Of a stretch of DNA of 64,000 nucleotides, positions 26,501 to 37,200 are shown piece by piece. Below the pieces are notes generated by a model that had not been told where the DNA came from, did no database searches, and was given only the letters and a program-made list of their open reading frames with translations. Every line of letters starts with the position of its first letter. Within the stretch, counting starts at the first letter, position 1. Both the position numbers and the translations under genes were made by a program. Source of the stretch: Pipra filicauda (taxonomy: Eukaryota > Chordata > Aves > Passeriformes > Pipridae); assembly GCF_003945595.2 (NCBI RefSeq), contig NW_024105098.1:1798001-1862000 (forward strand), in the 5' to 3' direction.

Positions 26501-29500
26501 AATGCCCACCCCTGACAGTGCACACCAAAGAGCAAAGCTGCCCCAAAACAGGGGCTCAGTTAATGCTTTAGGAGCAAATGGAAGAGGCCTTTAAGAAACA
26601 GATGTCAGGAGCTCCATCACATTCAGCAAGAGTTTGAGCCTCCCCTACTCCACGGGCAGATAAGACTAAGACCACTGAATTCTTCCCTGTCACAAACAGG
26701 AATAAAGGGGCTGGGGAGGAAGGCAAAGGAACCTGTGCTCCATAGTGCCAGTGGTCCATGGGGGAAAGCTCTGTTAAAGCCATCCACAGAAACCTTCTTT
26801 TCTTCAGACACTTCCATGGAAACAGATCTCAGACAAATCTGTGATATTATATAACAAAACCTACTACAAGGTCAATCAGTTGAGCTCTAGGTTAGCTCAG
26901 CAACTCTGTTATCACTAAAGAAACATTCTACATAAAAAGAACCAGCAACTCCATCCAAAGCAGATCCACGTCCTGTAACAGGGAATAGTGTAACCCTAAG
27001 TATCTGCTGGTTAAATTCTACAGGACTAAACAAATTAAAGCTTAAATTCACAGAGCTGCCATAACCCACCACCCACGCCCAGATAACACATCTTTCCATC
27101 AGCCTGAGACAAGTTCTTCCAGCCACAGCACACACACAGCTGCAATGCCAACGGGTGCTGGGACTGCAAGAACTGCTCTGAACCCAGGCCTAGAGCAAAA
27201 GCCTGACAGAGAAATGCTAACAGCTTCACCTGCACCCTACCCAAAGTACCCCTGCTCTAATCAGGACTCCCAAATCTCTGCCCCCCAAGCTCTGAGACAA
27301 TAATTCTATCTTAAGTATTCACAGAGGGGGTAAAAAGGGACTTTTAAACTATCTTTTATCAATCTTAGTGGTAAGAACTTCCCTGTACCAGGACTAGCAG
27401 CAAATCCATTAATATTCACCTCACGATCACTTCTGAACATGATTCTTGATGATAAATGATGTTTATTATGTCATGGGGAACAAACACCAGGAATTTCTAG
27501 TAGCTTAAATCATGGCATTCCCCTGGTATCTCAAATCAGCCATGGAGGGGGGGAAAATGGACATAGAAAACCGGATTGTTCACGTCCTCTGGGTCCCCAG
27601 AAAGCATTAGTGGAAATTTATTAAAAAGGGAATATGGACCTCTTCTTTCAGATTAAGATTTTTGTGGAGATTGTAGAGAACTGTTAAGGTGCCTAAAGGT
27701 TCCTGTATGATTACAGGTGAAAAAGAAGCAGGAGAAAGCAGTGACACAGGGCACACCAACTCCTCAGGACTTTTCAAGACTGGTGAAACACTGGGCACTG
27801 CAGCAGAGGACCACCTATCCCTGAAGCTCAGCAGCACTTCCCATCTCATCTGTGCCAAGAGGCCACTCAGCACACTTCCAGTACCACAGCCCTAAACTCG
27901 TATTAGTCCTCCCAGAGTACACCAACAACCCCCAAAAGTCAGTGTCCCCCCGAACAGCAAAAGGCCTGCAGTGCTCTCTGAAGGACTCCACTGTGCAGCA
28001 GCAAACAAATGTCAGGGTATTTACACTGAGGTTCACTATTCTGCTGTGCTACTCTATGTCTGGCTGAGCATTTCTTGTTCCTACTCAAGAACAGGAGCTG
28101 GGCTAAGACTTCCCATTAAAGCACCCTCTCAGTCTCAGCTCCCTTTTTAGACTAACTGTGACATAAGTGTTTACAATGTATCCACGTGAACTCAAATACA
28201 ACTGCTGATTAAAAACTAAACCATCAGCATCTTGTGTCAAAGGACAGCATCCTACAGAGATACAAGAAATATGAATCAACTCTGAAGAGGGAGGAATTCC
28301 AGAAGAGGTGAAGAGGATATACAAGAATACCCAGGCACAAAATGAAACGAAGAATTCAAGAACACAACAGCACGGAGCAAAGGAAGGAAGATGCTCTGAT
28401 ATCTTAAATTAATAGTAACACTACCCACCCCTGCAAAAATCAAAGTACTCAAGCCAGTAAAAATACTCAGCTTTCTATTAGAAAAGTAACAAAATAACCA
28501 AACAACAGTATTATGGAGTAAGTGCTAAGAAACATGACAAATTGGAGAGCAGCTTCAAAATCAAAAGTTCTGACAGCCATAAAGAGGGAATGAATCCAGA
28601 GTCAAAAGTCAGAGGCACTGTCCAGAGCAGGGCAGGCAGCTTTCTCCACTAGGAATGCCATTTAAATCCAGGGTTTTTCAAACTACCCAGATCAGTCATC
28701 TTTGAAATGGAATCTTTATGGACTGCCTGTTCTCACTCTTATCTTGTTCACCAATCAACCACATACCTATGGAGACCAAAGGAGATAATCAAGCAATTGC
28801 CTGTGTATGGAGTCATTAAGAGCACTGGATCCTTCTAAGAAATGCTAACAGTCAAAAAAGTTCAACAGTTGTCCAAAGGGCACAAAGCTGAAGCTACAGA
28901 ACTTAGACACTTCTAGGACTCTATGATCACAAAAGAGAAGGGGATCTAAAACCTGGAGAAAATTTTACTGATCTGAAAATGGCACAAACTCAAAAAATAG
29001 GTAACATTTCCCAGATGGTGATCCTGGATTTAGCAAGCTGTCTGACATCCACAGAACACTGCATGACAAAATATCTGTTCAAATCTAAGACAACAACTGA
29101 GCGTGAACAGAATTTAAACTGTATGCTGACACTGTGCTTTCATAATTTCTTTCTCCAAATCTCAAATTTTATGGTTACTCTTCACTTTGTTGTTTTATGG
29201 TATACTCTTCATTTTGTCTTTACACCACTGACAATCTAAAGATTTAACATAAAAAAAAAAAGGAATACCAACCTGTTCTTCTTCTGTAAAAGGTACAAGT
29301 GCCAGTGGTGGCAGGGGCTCCTCTTGTAAAATAGGCAGAAATTCCTTATCCAGAAGGTCTGAAGGTATCTGTAGCAAAGGAAAAGAGCATTCTACTATAT
29401 CCAAGTATTTCCACTTCAGGGATGATGCCACAGACGTTGATTCACAAAAAATGTTATCCTGCCAGCTCTGTGTCCATCCACCCAGTACACCAGTGCTTCC

Positions 29501-32500
29501 CAGAACATTTACCAGGGGTGGGTGGAACTGCAAATTTACCACCCCCAGAAAACAAATTCTTATAGATTTCCAAAGAACCCCAACACACAAGCTCACAGAC
29601 ATCAGAATACAAAATTACACAGCACTGCAGCTCAAACCTGAACCAAGGGAAATTTCATCTGGTAAATTAAAAACTATTGCTTTAACTCCAATGCACTTTA
29701 TAGCCAGACTTTTATTCAGCAAAACTACCACACACAGCACAAAGGCTGTATTTGATTTAAAGTCAGCAATTCCAATTTACAACCAACAAGGAGGGTAAAA
29801 AACCACAAACAAAAAACCCAAGTAAAACAAAACTATATGTATAAATTAGCTAGAGAACACTGATGATTTAAATCAAAATAAACTTTAACACTAATTTTGA
29901 ATCAGAAGCTCCATCAGCAGATGTGACCTTGAGAATCTGGACAAGAAGTTGCAATTACAGTCAAGTGAGGTCTAATTATGCCAACAGAAATCTGTTTCAA
30001 AAACATTTAGTTCATAATACTAAAGACTTTTTATATTTTCATTTGGGCACATGCTAGCAGAAGCTTTCCTGCTTTCAGTCAGGGTATCTTTTAATCAGAA
30101 AAGCAATCTTTGCTGGCTGAAGATGAAGCAAAGTTGAAGATGACCCAGTGAAAAAGGACAGGGTACAAGACACAGCTTAAAAACATTGCCCTGAGTAGTT
30201 AACTAGAACCACTGTCAAGATAACTAGAATTTCTCAGCCCCCTGGAAACACCTGGGTATCAAAAGCAAGACACAGTCTAATGATAATGCCTTTCTGGCAA
30301 ACATACAGGGAGAAAATCTTCTTTTGGACCACTCCTAAGGATGGGGAACTTCCTGTGACACAGGATATTCCAAGGTTGTTCTGAATCAGTCACAACTGCA
30401 GAGGCCTCAGCAGCACCTGCTCTAGCACAGTGAGCCTCTGGCTGGCTGGCTTATTCCAGCACAACACCAAGGTTTAAATCACAGCTCCCCAAGGCTGAGT
30501 GGGACAATCCTGCATGTTAGAGCAGGGCTTTCAGGAGAACACACTTCACAGGCTCACAAACACCCCTGACATTCAGTGCCCCTGTGGAGGCAGCACAGGG
30601 CTCCCAGCACTGAGTGTCAGCACGGCCAGGGCAGGGCAGGAACAGGGAGCTGGGTGTGCACAGCTCTGTGCCAAGCTCAGGGCACAACCTGACACCATTT
30701 CTTGCAGCCCCTCCCTCACTTGAGGGATTGAGATTTCCAAGGCACTACATGCTGCTTCAACAACAAACCAACCTCTGTCACCAGCTGCAGGAAAACCCAG
30801 TGTTTACAAATGCAGAATGTTGCCTGAAATTTTTGCCTGAATTGTTGCCTGAAAGGACCTCTGAAATTTTACATCATCTTTTACACCACTGAGAGCCTTG
30901 CTTGAAATGAAACCAGGAGGAAGTTCTTGACTTTCTACACTGTCCTAATGCATTCCATGTGCCTGATTGTATTTGTGTCCTGATTCCCAGAGAAGGGAAT
31001 ATCTGAGGACTGCTCTCATTGGGCCAGTTACCTGCTAAAACAAACTGCCTTAATTTGGGATAAATGTGGATCCATTGCCATTTTCAGATGATCTGCTAAC
31101 ATGATTTATTGCCTGACTTTGTAGCTCAATCAAATAACTATTATGCACTACATAAATAAAATCCTACTGAGGCAAGCAAATATGCACAGCTGCAAGGAGA
31201 CTTTAACCCTCAGTCATCTGTGGCAGTGGGACTGAATATGGCAATCAGGTTTTTTGTTCTCCGGGGTACAGGAAGTTGCCCCTAAAGAGGCAAAAAAAGA
31301 ATCAAACATAATGAATGCAGTAAAAGTGGGATCGAATAAATACACACACACAAACCCCCCCCACCAAATCAGACCTCTTCAGTCGGGGATGCCAAGGGAC
31401 ACGTGATTTCTCCGCCCACAATCCCAAAATACAAACCAGTATTCCTGATCTCAAGGCTCATTAGGAGCACACACATCAGGCCTTTCCCTGCTCACCTTGT
31501 TATCCTTTAGAAAAAGTGCCAGCATTTCTTCTCTCCCGTAGCGATAGTCTGCTAGTTTGTACTTGGGCAGGGCCGGAGACAGCGGAGGGGATGTCACGCT
31601 CCCACCGCTGGACAGGGCTCGCAGCCTGCAACAGAGACGAGCCATGGCACTGACTGAGGGGGTGCCACCACCCCCTGTGCCACTGTGCCACCACCCCCTG
31701 TGCCACTGTGCCACCACCCCCTGCACAGGCACAGCCTGGGCACAAACACAACAAACAGAGGAAAGACAGCCACGGCTTCGGTTCAAAACTCAGCCTCGGT
31801 GCTCCAACGGTGAAGAGCTTCCCTCACTTCATCCACAGCCAGGACAGAGAGAAAAAACATTCCCAGGAGCACAGCAAGGAATTGAACTTGCACAGGAAAA
31901 CTCTTATGTTGAACATATAGCAAGCTGCTGCACCCCTGAAGCCTTGCCTAAGCTGCTAACACTGGCTGCACACAAATCAGTTGTCCATCTTCCACAGATA
32001 TTCATGGCAACATCTTCTTTTGGACAAGAAAAATTCTTACCATGCTGAGGACAGTGCAGCAAACATTAACCACGAGTTTATTCAGCTGTTTGGCAAAGTT
32101 TAACACTACAGTACAGTAAATTTTACAATGGGTTTTCTTCTTGTGTCTCTGGAATGCTTCTTTACTACAAATCCTTTTCCAGAAATTAAAATTAATGGTT
32201 TGCTTGGGGTTTTTTTAGAGTGCATATATCATTTAGCTCAGGGTATCAATAAAAAAGATGCACAAAATATAGTGCCACTATTTCAGAGACATTTCAAGCA
32301 GCAGTCTAACTTATGGTAACGGATAAATATGCAAATACATTTGCTCCCATCCCATACAGGCAAGTTAAAGGACTTCTTGCACATAACATCTTACCATTGT
32401 ATGTGATTCCCACTCTGCAAGTACATTAGTCTCCCTTCGTCATTTCCTCAGTTTCACAAATATTCTATATTTTTCGTAATTTTTTTTTGAGGAATGTTTC

Positions 32501-34209
32501 ACAAAAGGATGTATGTGTCAAGAAACAGAACCCTGACCATTCTCCTACATTTTCCTTAATGTGCATCTTAGAAAAGTGAACGACAAAACCTCTTCTCAAC
32601 AACTGAGAAATCCACGGAAAGGAAGGTGCTCTAAACTGTAACAGTGATTCAGAAGTTACCTTTCACCTAATTATTGAAGCATGCTTTGATTTGCTTTATT
32701 GTTCTTTAAACAGAAAGGAAAAAGCAATTTGCAAGTCAAATGTTGATCTTATTTTTTTAGTTTGGTGCCACCCCGTGGCAGGTCCTTTACACACCACTTC
32801 CAAACAAAACATGCCTGGGGAAGAATTATTCCAAGGATTAGATGGCTCAGTGCAATGTTCAATGTTTGATCAATGCAGACCAAACCTGGCCCAGAGTTTC
32901 ACTGTGAAGTGATACAGCAGCTTATGTGACAGACACGACTGCACTGCAACCCAAAGCAATAATTATAAACCTTATATTCCATCATTCCTGTAAAAATCTA
33001 GTAACTCACTCAAGTATAATACATATTCCACACACAATCTAATCTGGTTTTTAAACTAAATGGAGACTGAAGTCCCCTCACTATGACACAGCAATCGAGC
33101 TACTGTTAAAATGTGCTTTTTTTAGAGTTGTCTTCCCCCTTCTTTTTAATATAACTTTGGCTTCCATCCATCAAGAATCTAATCATGTCTGTCTCTTCCA
33201 CTGAGGAGCACTCCAGCACAACACATCTTCCTGGTGGGTGTATTTATAGACGGCGATAGAGTCATTCTTTAACCTCCTTTCCATCTAACAAAATAGACTG
33301 AGCTCTCATTGTTTCCCAGCCCGCAAATCATGTCTTCCTTCTTGGCTGAATCCTCTCCAATTTCTGGGCATTGTGCAGAGAAGAGTGTCAGCAGAAGTGA
33401 AGATGTTATTCCAGTAAGTCTCCCCACAGGCTGTGCAGCAGTTACGTTTCCTAGGCCCACTCCACACCCCCAGGATCACATCCCTCTTCAGAAACCACAC
33501 CACCCACCAGTCTTGCTTGTAACTGAAGCCACCAACACTTCGACAGGAGACTGGAACAAATAATGAATAATCACACCTGTGCAACCATTCCTTAGCAAAA
33601 ACCAGGACAATGCACGTCAGACAAGCTGAAAACTAACAGCTGACAAAATTACAGGACATCAGGGATTCCCTTTAACGCAGCAGCTCATTTTTCCTGACAC
33701 TTCCAGTGCACACATGCAGGATACTGTGACACGAAACTCACTTTCATCATGTTCCATACAGGGTTTGGGTTTTTTGAACAGTGGAAAAAGAAAAAGCTTG
33801 CTTAGCTACAGATTTAAGTCCAGCGAGGAGAGTTTAAGAACTTTCTTATTAACATGTAGCACATGGAAAGACCAAACAAGCACATCTTCAGTTACTCTGT
33901 GCACACCTCTGGGATCCTACACATTATTCTACTTGGTAGCAATGTAAATATCATGCCTTAATGTAACATAAAACCCAACCCATTTCAGACACAAAGTGAA
34001 GACTAATCTTACAATATTGCCTTCAATCCCAGGCCAGGGAGTGAGGTGAAGCAGGATGGAACAACAAACACATTATATCCCATTCAGTCTTATAATCAGT
34101 TCTGTTCCAAAGGACAGAAATTCATTTTAGATGAGGTTCTGGAGTCTCACAAACCAGACAAAACTTACCATTCAGGCCCAAAGTTAAGTGTCTGAGTTTC
34201 TGCTGCCAT
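17539..34209 (-). CDS. GIGYF2: GIGYF2, 5' coding part (six exons seen; gene continues past left edge)
   Basis: GRB10-interacting GYF protein 2 is a cytoplasmic scaffold that, in known vertebrates, recruits the cap-binding protein 4EHP (EIF4E2) to repress translation. The sequence shows six minus-strand exons with GT-AG borders and matching phases: 34209-34169, 31625-31496, 29368-29273, 24940-24832, 18246-18135 and 17579-17539. Joined, they encode about 176 residues that I recognise as the GIGYF2 N-terminus. It starts MAAETQTLNFGPEW, has the 4EHP-binding motif YRYGREEML at residues 41-49, an acidic proline-rich segment (58-89), then an RG/GRG-rich region (about 106-152). The ATG at 34209 has an A-rich leader, with A at -3 and G at +4. 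The GYF domain and the long coiled coil, known in the family at about residues 530-1000, must lie left of position 1. One glycine fewer than human in the GRGGG run is from memory. Confidence 0.96.
17580..18134 (-). other. Short GIGYF2 intron
   Basis: This is the shortest intron seen in the gene, 555 bp. It contains a long T-rich run near 17660-17672 and otherwise nothing notable. Confidence 0.9.
18135..18246 (-). CDS. GIGYF2: GIGYF2 exon encoding GFYQRSFDE...HRSQSWEE
   Basis: The acceptor TCTTTTCAG ends at 18247 and the donor is GTAACAG. The exon is 112 bp and enters and leaves with split codons that fit its neighbours. It encodes the rest of the GRG run, then GFYQRSFDEVEGGFGRGGG and REMHRSQSWEER, a well-conserved GIGYF2 segment. 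The serine in HRSQSW lies in a basic, phospho-site-like context; that role is inferred only. Confidence 0.96.
18247..24831 (-). other. GIGYF2 intron (6.6 kb)
   Basis: No exons or genes were recognised. A GC-rich but CpG-free block at about 20850-21010 is made of low-complexity GCC/CCA runs. Several A or T runs occur (21560, 22051, 23038, 23706). Confidence 0.75.
24832..24940 (-). CDS. GIGYF2: GIGYF2 exon, start of RG-rich region
   Basis: The acceptor TCTCCACAG ends at 24941 and the donor is GTGAGC. The exon is 109 bp: 36 codons plus one base. It encodes RNFSMSVNSAAVLRLTGRGG, then TVVGAPRGRSSSRGRG, an arginine-glycine tract of the kind often methylated or RNA-binding. The exon is clearly richer in CpG than the surrounding intron, which supports coding constraint. 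Confidence 0.97.
24941..29272 (-). other. GIGYF2 intron (4.3 kb)
   Basis: No gene, RNA gene or recognisable mobile element was seen; ordinary AT-rich intron sequence. Confidence 0.75.
29273..29368 (-). CDS. GIGYF2: GIGYF2 exon, 32 codons (IPSDLLDKEF...)
   Basis: This is a 96-bp exon in phase 0 on both sides, bounded by GCTACAG and the donor GTTGG (GAACAG|GT). It encodes 32 residues from IPSDLLDKEFLPILQ to PFTEEEQ, as in GIGYF2. Because its length is a multiple of three, skipping it would keep the frame. This part follows the 4EHP motif and lies in the extended N-terminal binding region known for GIGYF proteins. Confidence 0.97.
29369..31495 (-). other. GIGYF2 intron (2.1 kb)
   Basis: No gene was recognised. 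A short AC run with a C tract lies at 31342-31362. Confidence 0.75.
31496..31625 (-). CDS. GIGYF2: GIGYF2 exon encoding the 4EHP-binding motif
   Basis: The acceptor CTGTTGCAG precedes 31625 and the donor GTGAG follows 31496. The 130-bp exon completes W14 and encodes residues 15-57. It contains a serine/proline segment (SPPLSPALP) and the canonical eIF4E-family binding sequence YRYGREEMLALF at 41-52. That motif is known to contact 4EHP in GIGYF1/2, which makes this the exon that couples the protein to the cap-binding repressor. The phase fits both neighbours exactly. Confidence 0.97.
31626..34168 (-). other. GIGYF2 intron (2.5 kb)
   Basis: It contains the 23-bp tandem repeat near its 3' end (31662-31725) and otherwise no recognised feature. 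Confidence 0.8.
31662..31725. repeat. 23-bp tandem repeat next to a GIGYF2 splice acceptor
   Basis: The unit GTGCCACCACCCCCTGTGCC starts at 31662, 31685 and 31708 (period 23, about 2.7 copies). It ends 37 bases from the acceptor of the 31496-31625 exon. On the transcript strand it reads as G-rich GGGGGTGGTGG blocks. Confidence 0.93.
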
Positions 34210-34251
34210 TTTTTTTCCTGTTCTATTCCTCTTTTCTTAAAAAGCGTGAAC
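34169..34251 (-). CDS. GIGYF2: GIGYF2 exon with start codon
   Basis: The acceptor TTTTTCAG ends at 34252. It is followed by 42 bases of A-rich 5'UTR, the ATG at 34209-34207, and 13 codons plus two bases, ending in donor GTAAGT at 34168. It encodes MAAETQTLNFGPE, and the tryptophan codon (TG|G) is split across the next junction. The translation matches the conserved GIGYF2 N-terminus. Confidence 0.96.
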
Positions 34252-37200
34252 CTGAAAAATAAAATTGTTTACTATGAAAATAGCTGGATTGATACAGTCC
34301 TTCATAAATTAATTCCCAATAGAAAAGCACATCTGGTCATGCAAAGAAGTAAAAAAAAACTGACGTGGAAATTTTTTTTAAGGAATCCATTTCATTCTCC
34401 AACATAATTAATTTACTAATACAGGAGCAACTGCATCAAGATCTCTTCCCTAAATCCCTCTTTTAACAGATCAAACAGAACTCTGGATCAGGGTGTCTGA
34501 GGAAATAATTTGTACAAACACTGAGAACTTGATGTATAATCCCCTTCTGTAAGAACAGTAATGCTTAATTAACAGAATTGCTGCTTCCTGACAATTACAA
34601 GAGGATAAAAACCTACTAGAATTACAGCAAGACAGATTTGCCAGCTGAGTGGCAGAGTATTCAAGAAATTTCCACTGCTCATTCTTGAAAAATAAGCCTT
34701 CTAAAGTCTGAGTACATGCAATGCTACGACATCCTCCAAAAATCTGGAGGCAAATGACAGTATTTCTCTCATTCTTAGTTTTATTAGGCCAAAAAAAAAG
34801 CCTAACTTAAGATTTGAGCTACTTGCATTCCTGTCAGCCGAGGTCCTGCAGACACAGCAAAGGTATGTTCCTACATATCCAGAGTGTATGGACAAGAGCA
34901 GAGAAAGCCACACAGGAGGGAAGGGACAAGACTGAGGGAAGGCTACAAAGTTTTTTCTGTCAGAGCCAAGTCCAGCCCAGGAAGCTCTAGAGAAGTGTCT
35001 TTTGCAGCCATAAATACAGCCCCTCTTTCCTTCCAGCAGCAGCAAAATCCAAACCTGCAGAGGAAGGAGGTTTGGCTCTTCAAAAATCAAACACACTGTA
35101 GGCAAAGCCCAAAGAAAAAGGGATTTGAAGCATTACCTGCAGACACTGGTTGATCAGACTTGAAGAACCCATACAGGACAGATGGTAGGGAGGGAACTCT
35201 GCTGTATCAGAACTTTACTCCTTAACAGACCCAGGGACTAAATAACAGCTTTGGAGTTTGTCTATACTTTGTGTGAAAAGGTGATGGAAAAGAACAACAA
35301 AATGTGGGGAGGTAGAAAGGGCACTAGTTACTGAAGAAAACAAGACAAAACCAAACAAAGGAAACACTTTTTTCTTATATACATGTTACAGAAGTAATGA
35401 TACTAAAGTTAAAGAAAATAAATCAAGACCCTCAAAGTTACAAAATGACAAAACATGCTAAAACCAAACATGCTAAAACCACTAGAACAGATTTTACCCA
35501 AATCTTATGGGCATAAGATTACAAACAGTTATAGAACTCCCTGCAGCCTAAACCTACCAACCAACATCTGGCTTATGGATTTTTACTACATGGAATACCC
35601 ATTTTTTTCATACACAATGTAATTTATATATAAACCTTAGTATTTTTATTTTCACAATAACCTTATATAATGAAATGGAATTATCCCCACTACCTGCACC
35701 AAAAGCTAATACAAGAACACCCAGCTATTCTCACAGGCCCAGTTTGAGATGATTTTGGTCTGATTTGAGTTGCCTTTTTGAAGCAAGTGACAGCTCATTA
35801 CAGGGTTCACTGTGCATCACTTATTATTCTTCCAATCATAATACAGGGTGAGGTACCCAAAGAAGACAAAGCAGCCACTTGTGAAAATATTGCAGGTCAA
35901 TTCAAGCAAACCATCGTGCACACTCTGGCAGAGACAAGCCTCTAAAACAATTCCTAGAAGCCTTAAGTGGATGGCTCTGCCCCTCCACTTCCTGCAGTGC
36001 CTGTAATCCTGCTGCTGGAGGGGTGGAGAGTTTCCAGACCAACCCATGAGGATCACCAGGGAACCTGGGATCTTTAGCTCCTAGCATCAAAGCTAGCTTA
36101 GTCACAGTAATACCAAAAGGGCTGGCACTGAATGTTAGACTGCCACCAAAACACAGCTGAAAAGCATCAGATATAAGGACAAAGCACTAAAAACCAGTAA
36201 CAACTGAGCCATTTACTGGGGTTGGACCCACTGGGCCCCACCCTCTTCAGCCTCTGCATTCCCTTCCCAAAAAACAGAGGATGCTGTGTCATCTTTCTCT
36301 GCCAGACTCCGAAGCACTCGAGTACCTACAAGAATACTCAAAGCCTTCCAGTATCATCCCAGTGAGCTGCAAAACAGTTTTCCCTGTCCCTCCCTTTGGT
36401 CACCACACTTCATTTTGAGAACTCTTTGCTGGCTTCCTCCTTCTGTATTGCATTGAGGGAGGTTACTGTCTCCCTGCAAGTTCTGACTGTGCGGATTTTG
36501 AAATGAGACACCTCTAAGTGAGTGAAACTGTAACTGAACAGGCCCCCAAAGACCCCCAAAACAGAATAAACCACAGATGTGCAGATGATTTGAAGAGGTT
36601 TAACAGGTGGATTTAATAGGCAACGTTACCCAGAAATAAAACACACATGAAAAAGAAATTAGAGGCAAAGCTGAGAGAAAACCATTGGAAAAGAGGCACT
36701 CTGGGAATGGGCAGTGACTTGGGAGGAGGAAGGCAGAGAGCTGGGAAAAGACTCAGGAAAGCTGAGACAGCAAGTGTGCCGGAGGAATACACTGAGCTGT
36801 GTCAGAGCAGAGGAGACAGGGAAAGCAGGAACCACGTGCTGCTTCTCCTGGTTCCCACAGCAGGGAAAAGGGGAGAGCACCAAGCCAGAGTGGAGAGGAA
36901 CCTCCACAGGGACTGCTCAATGCACCTGGCTGGTGCAGAGGAGAAGCTGCACCAACTGGAAAGGCCAGTCGGGGTGGACCAGGCAGCACTCCCTTCACGA
37001 GAGCAAAGAGTCAGGGTGGAGCAAGAAAAAAGGAGTAGAAATTAAGGGAAGGGAATGAATGATCAGGTCATGAATTCAGCCATTTTGGCCAAGGAAAAGG
37101 CATGAATTTATCACATCTTTATCATCTAGATAATTTTCTTACATTTCAAACTTCGATATTAATAACTGAAATGTTGATTTTGGTCTTTTTTATCAATGCT

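Noticed and set aside
31320..31340. tRNA-like B-box resemblance (GATCGAAT)
   Set aside because: There is no matching A box or cloverleaf around it; no tRNA gene was found in the window.
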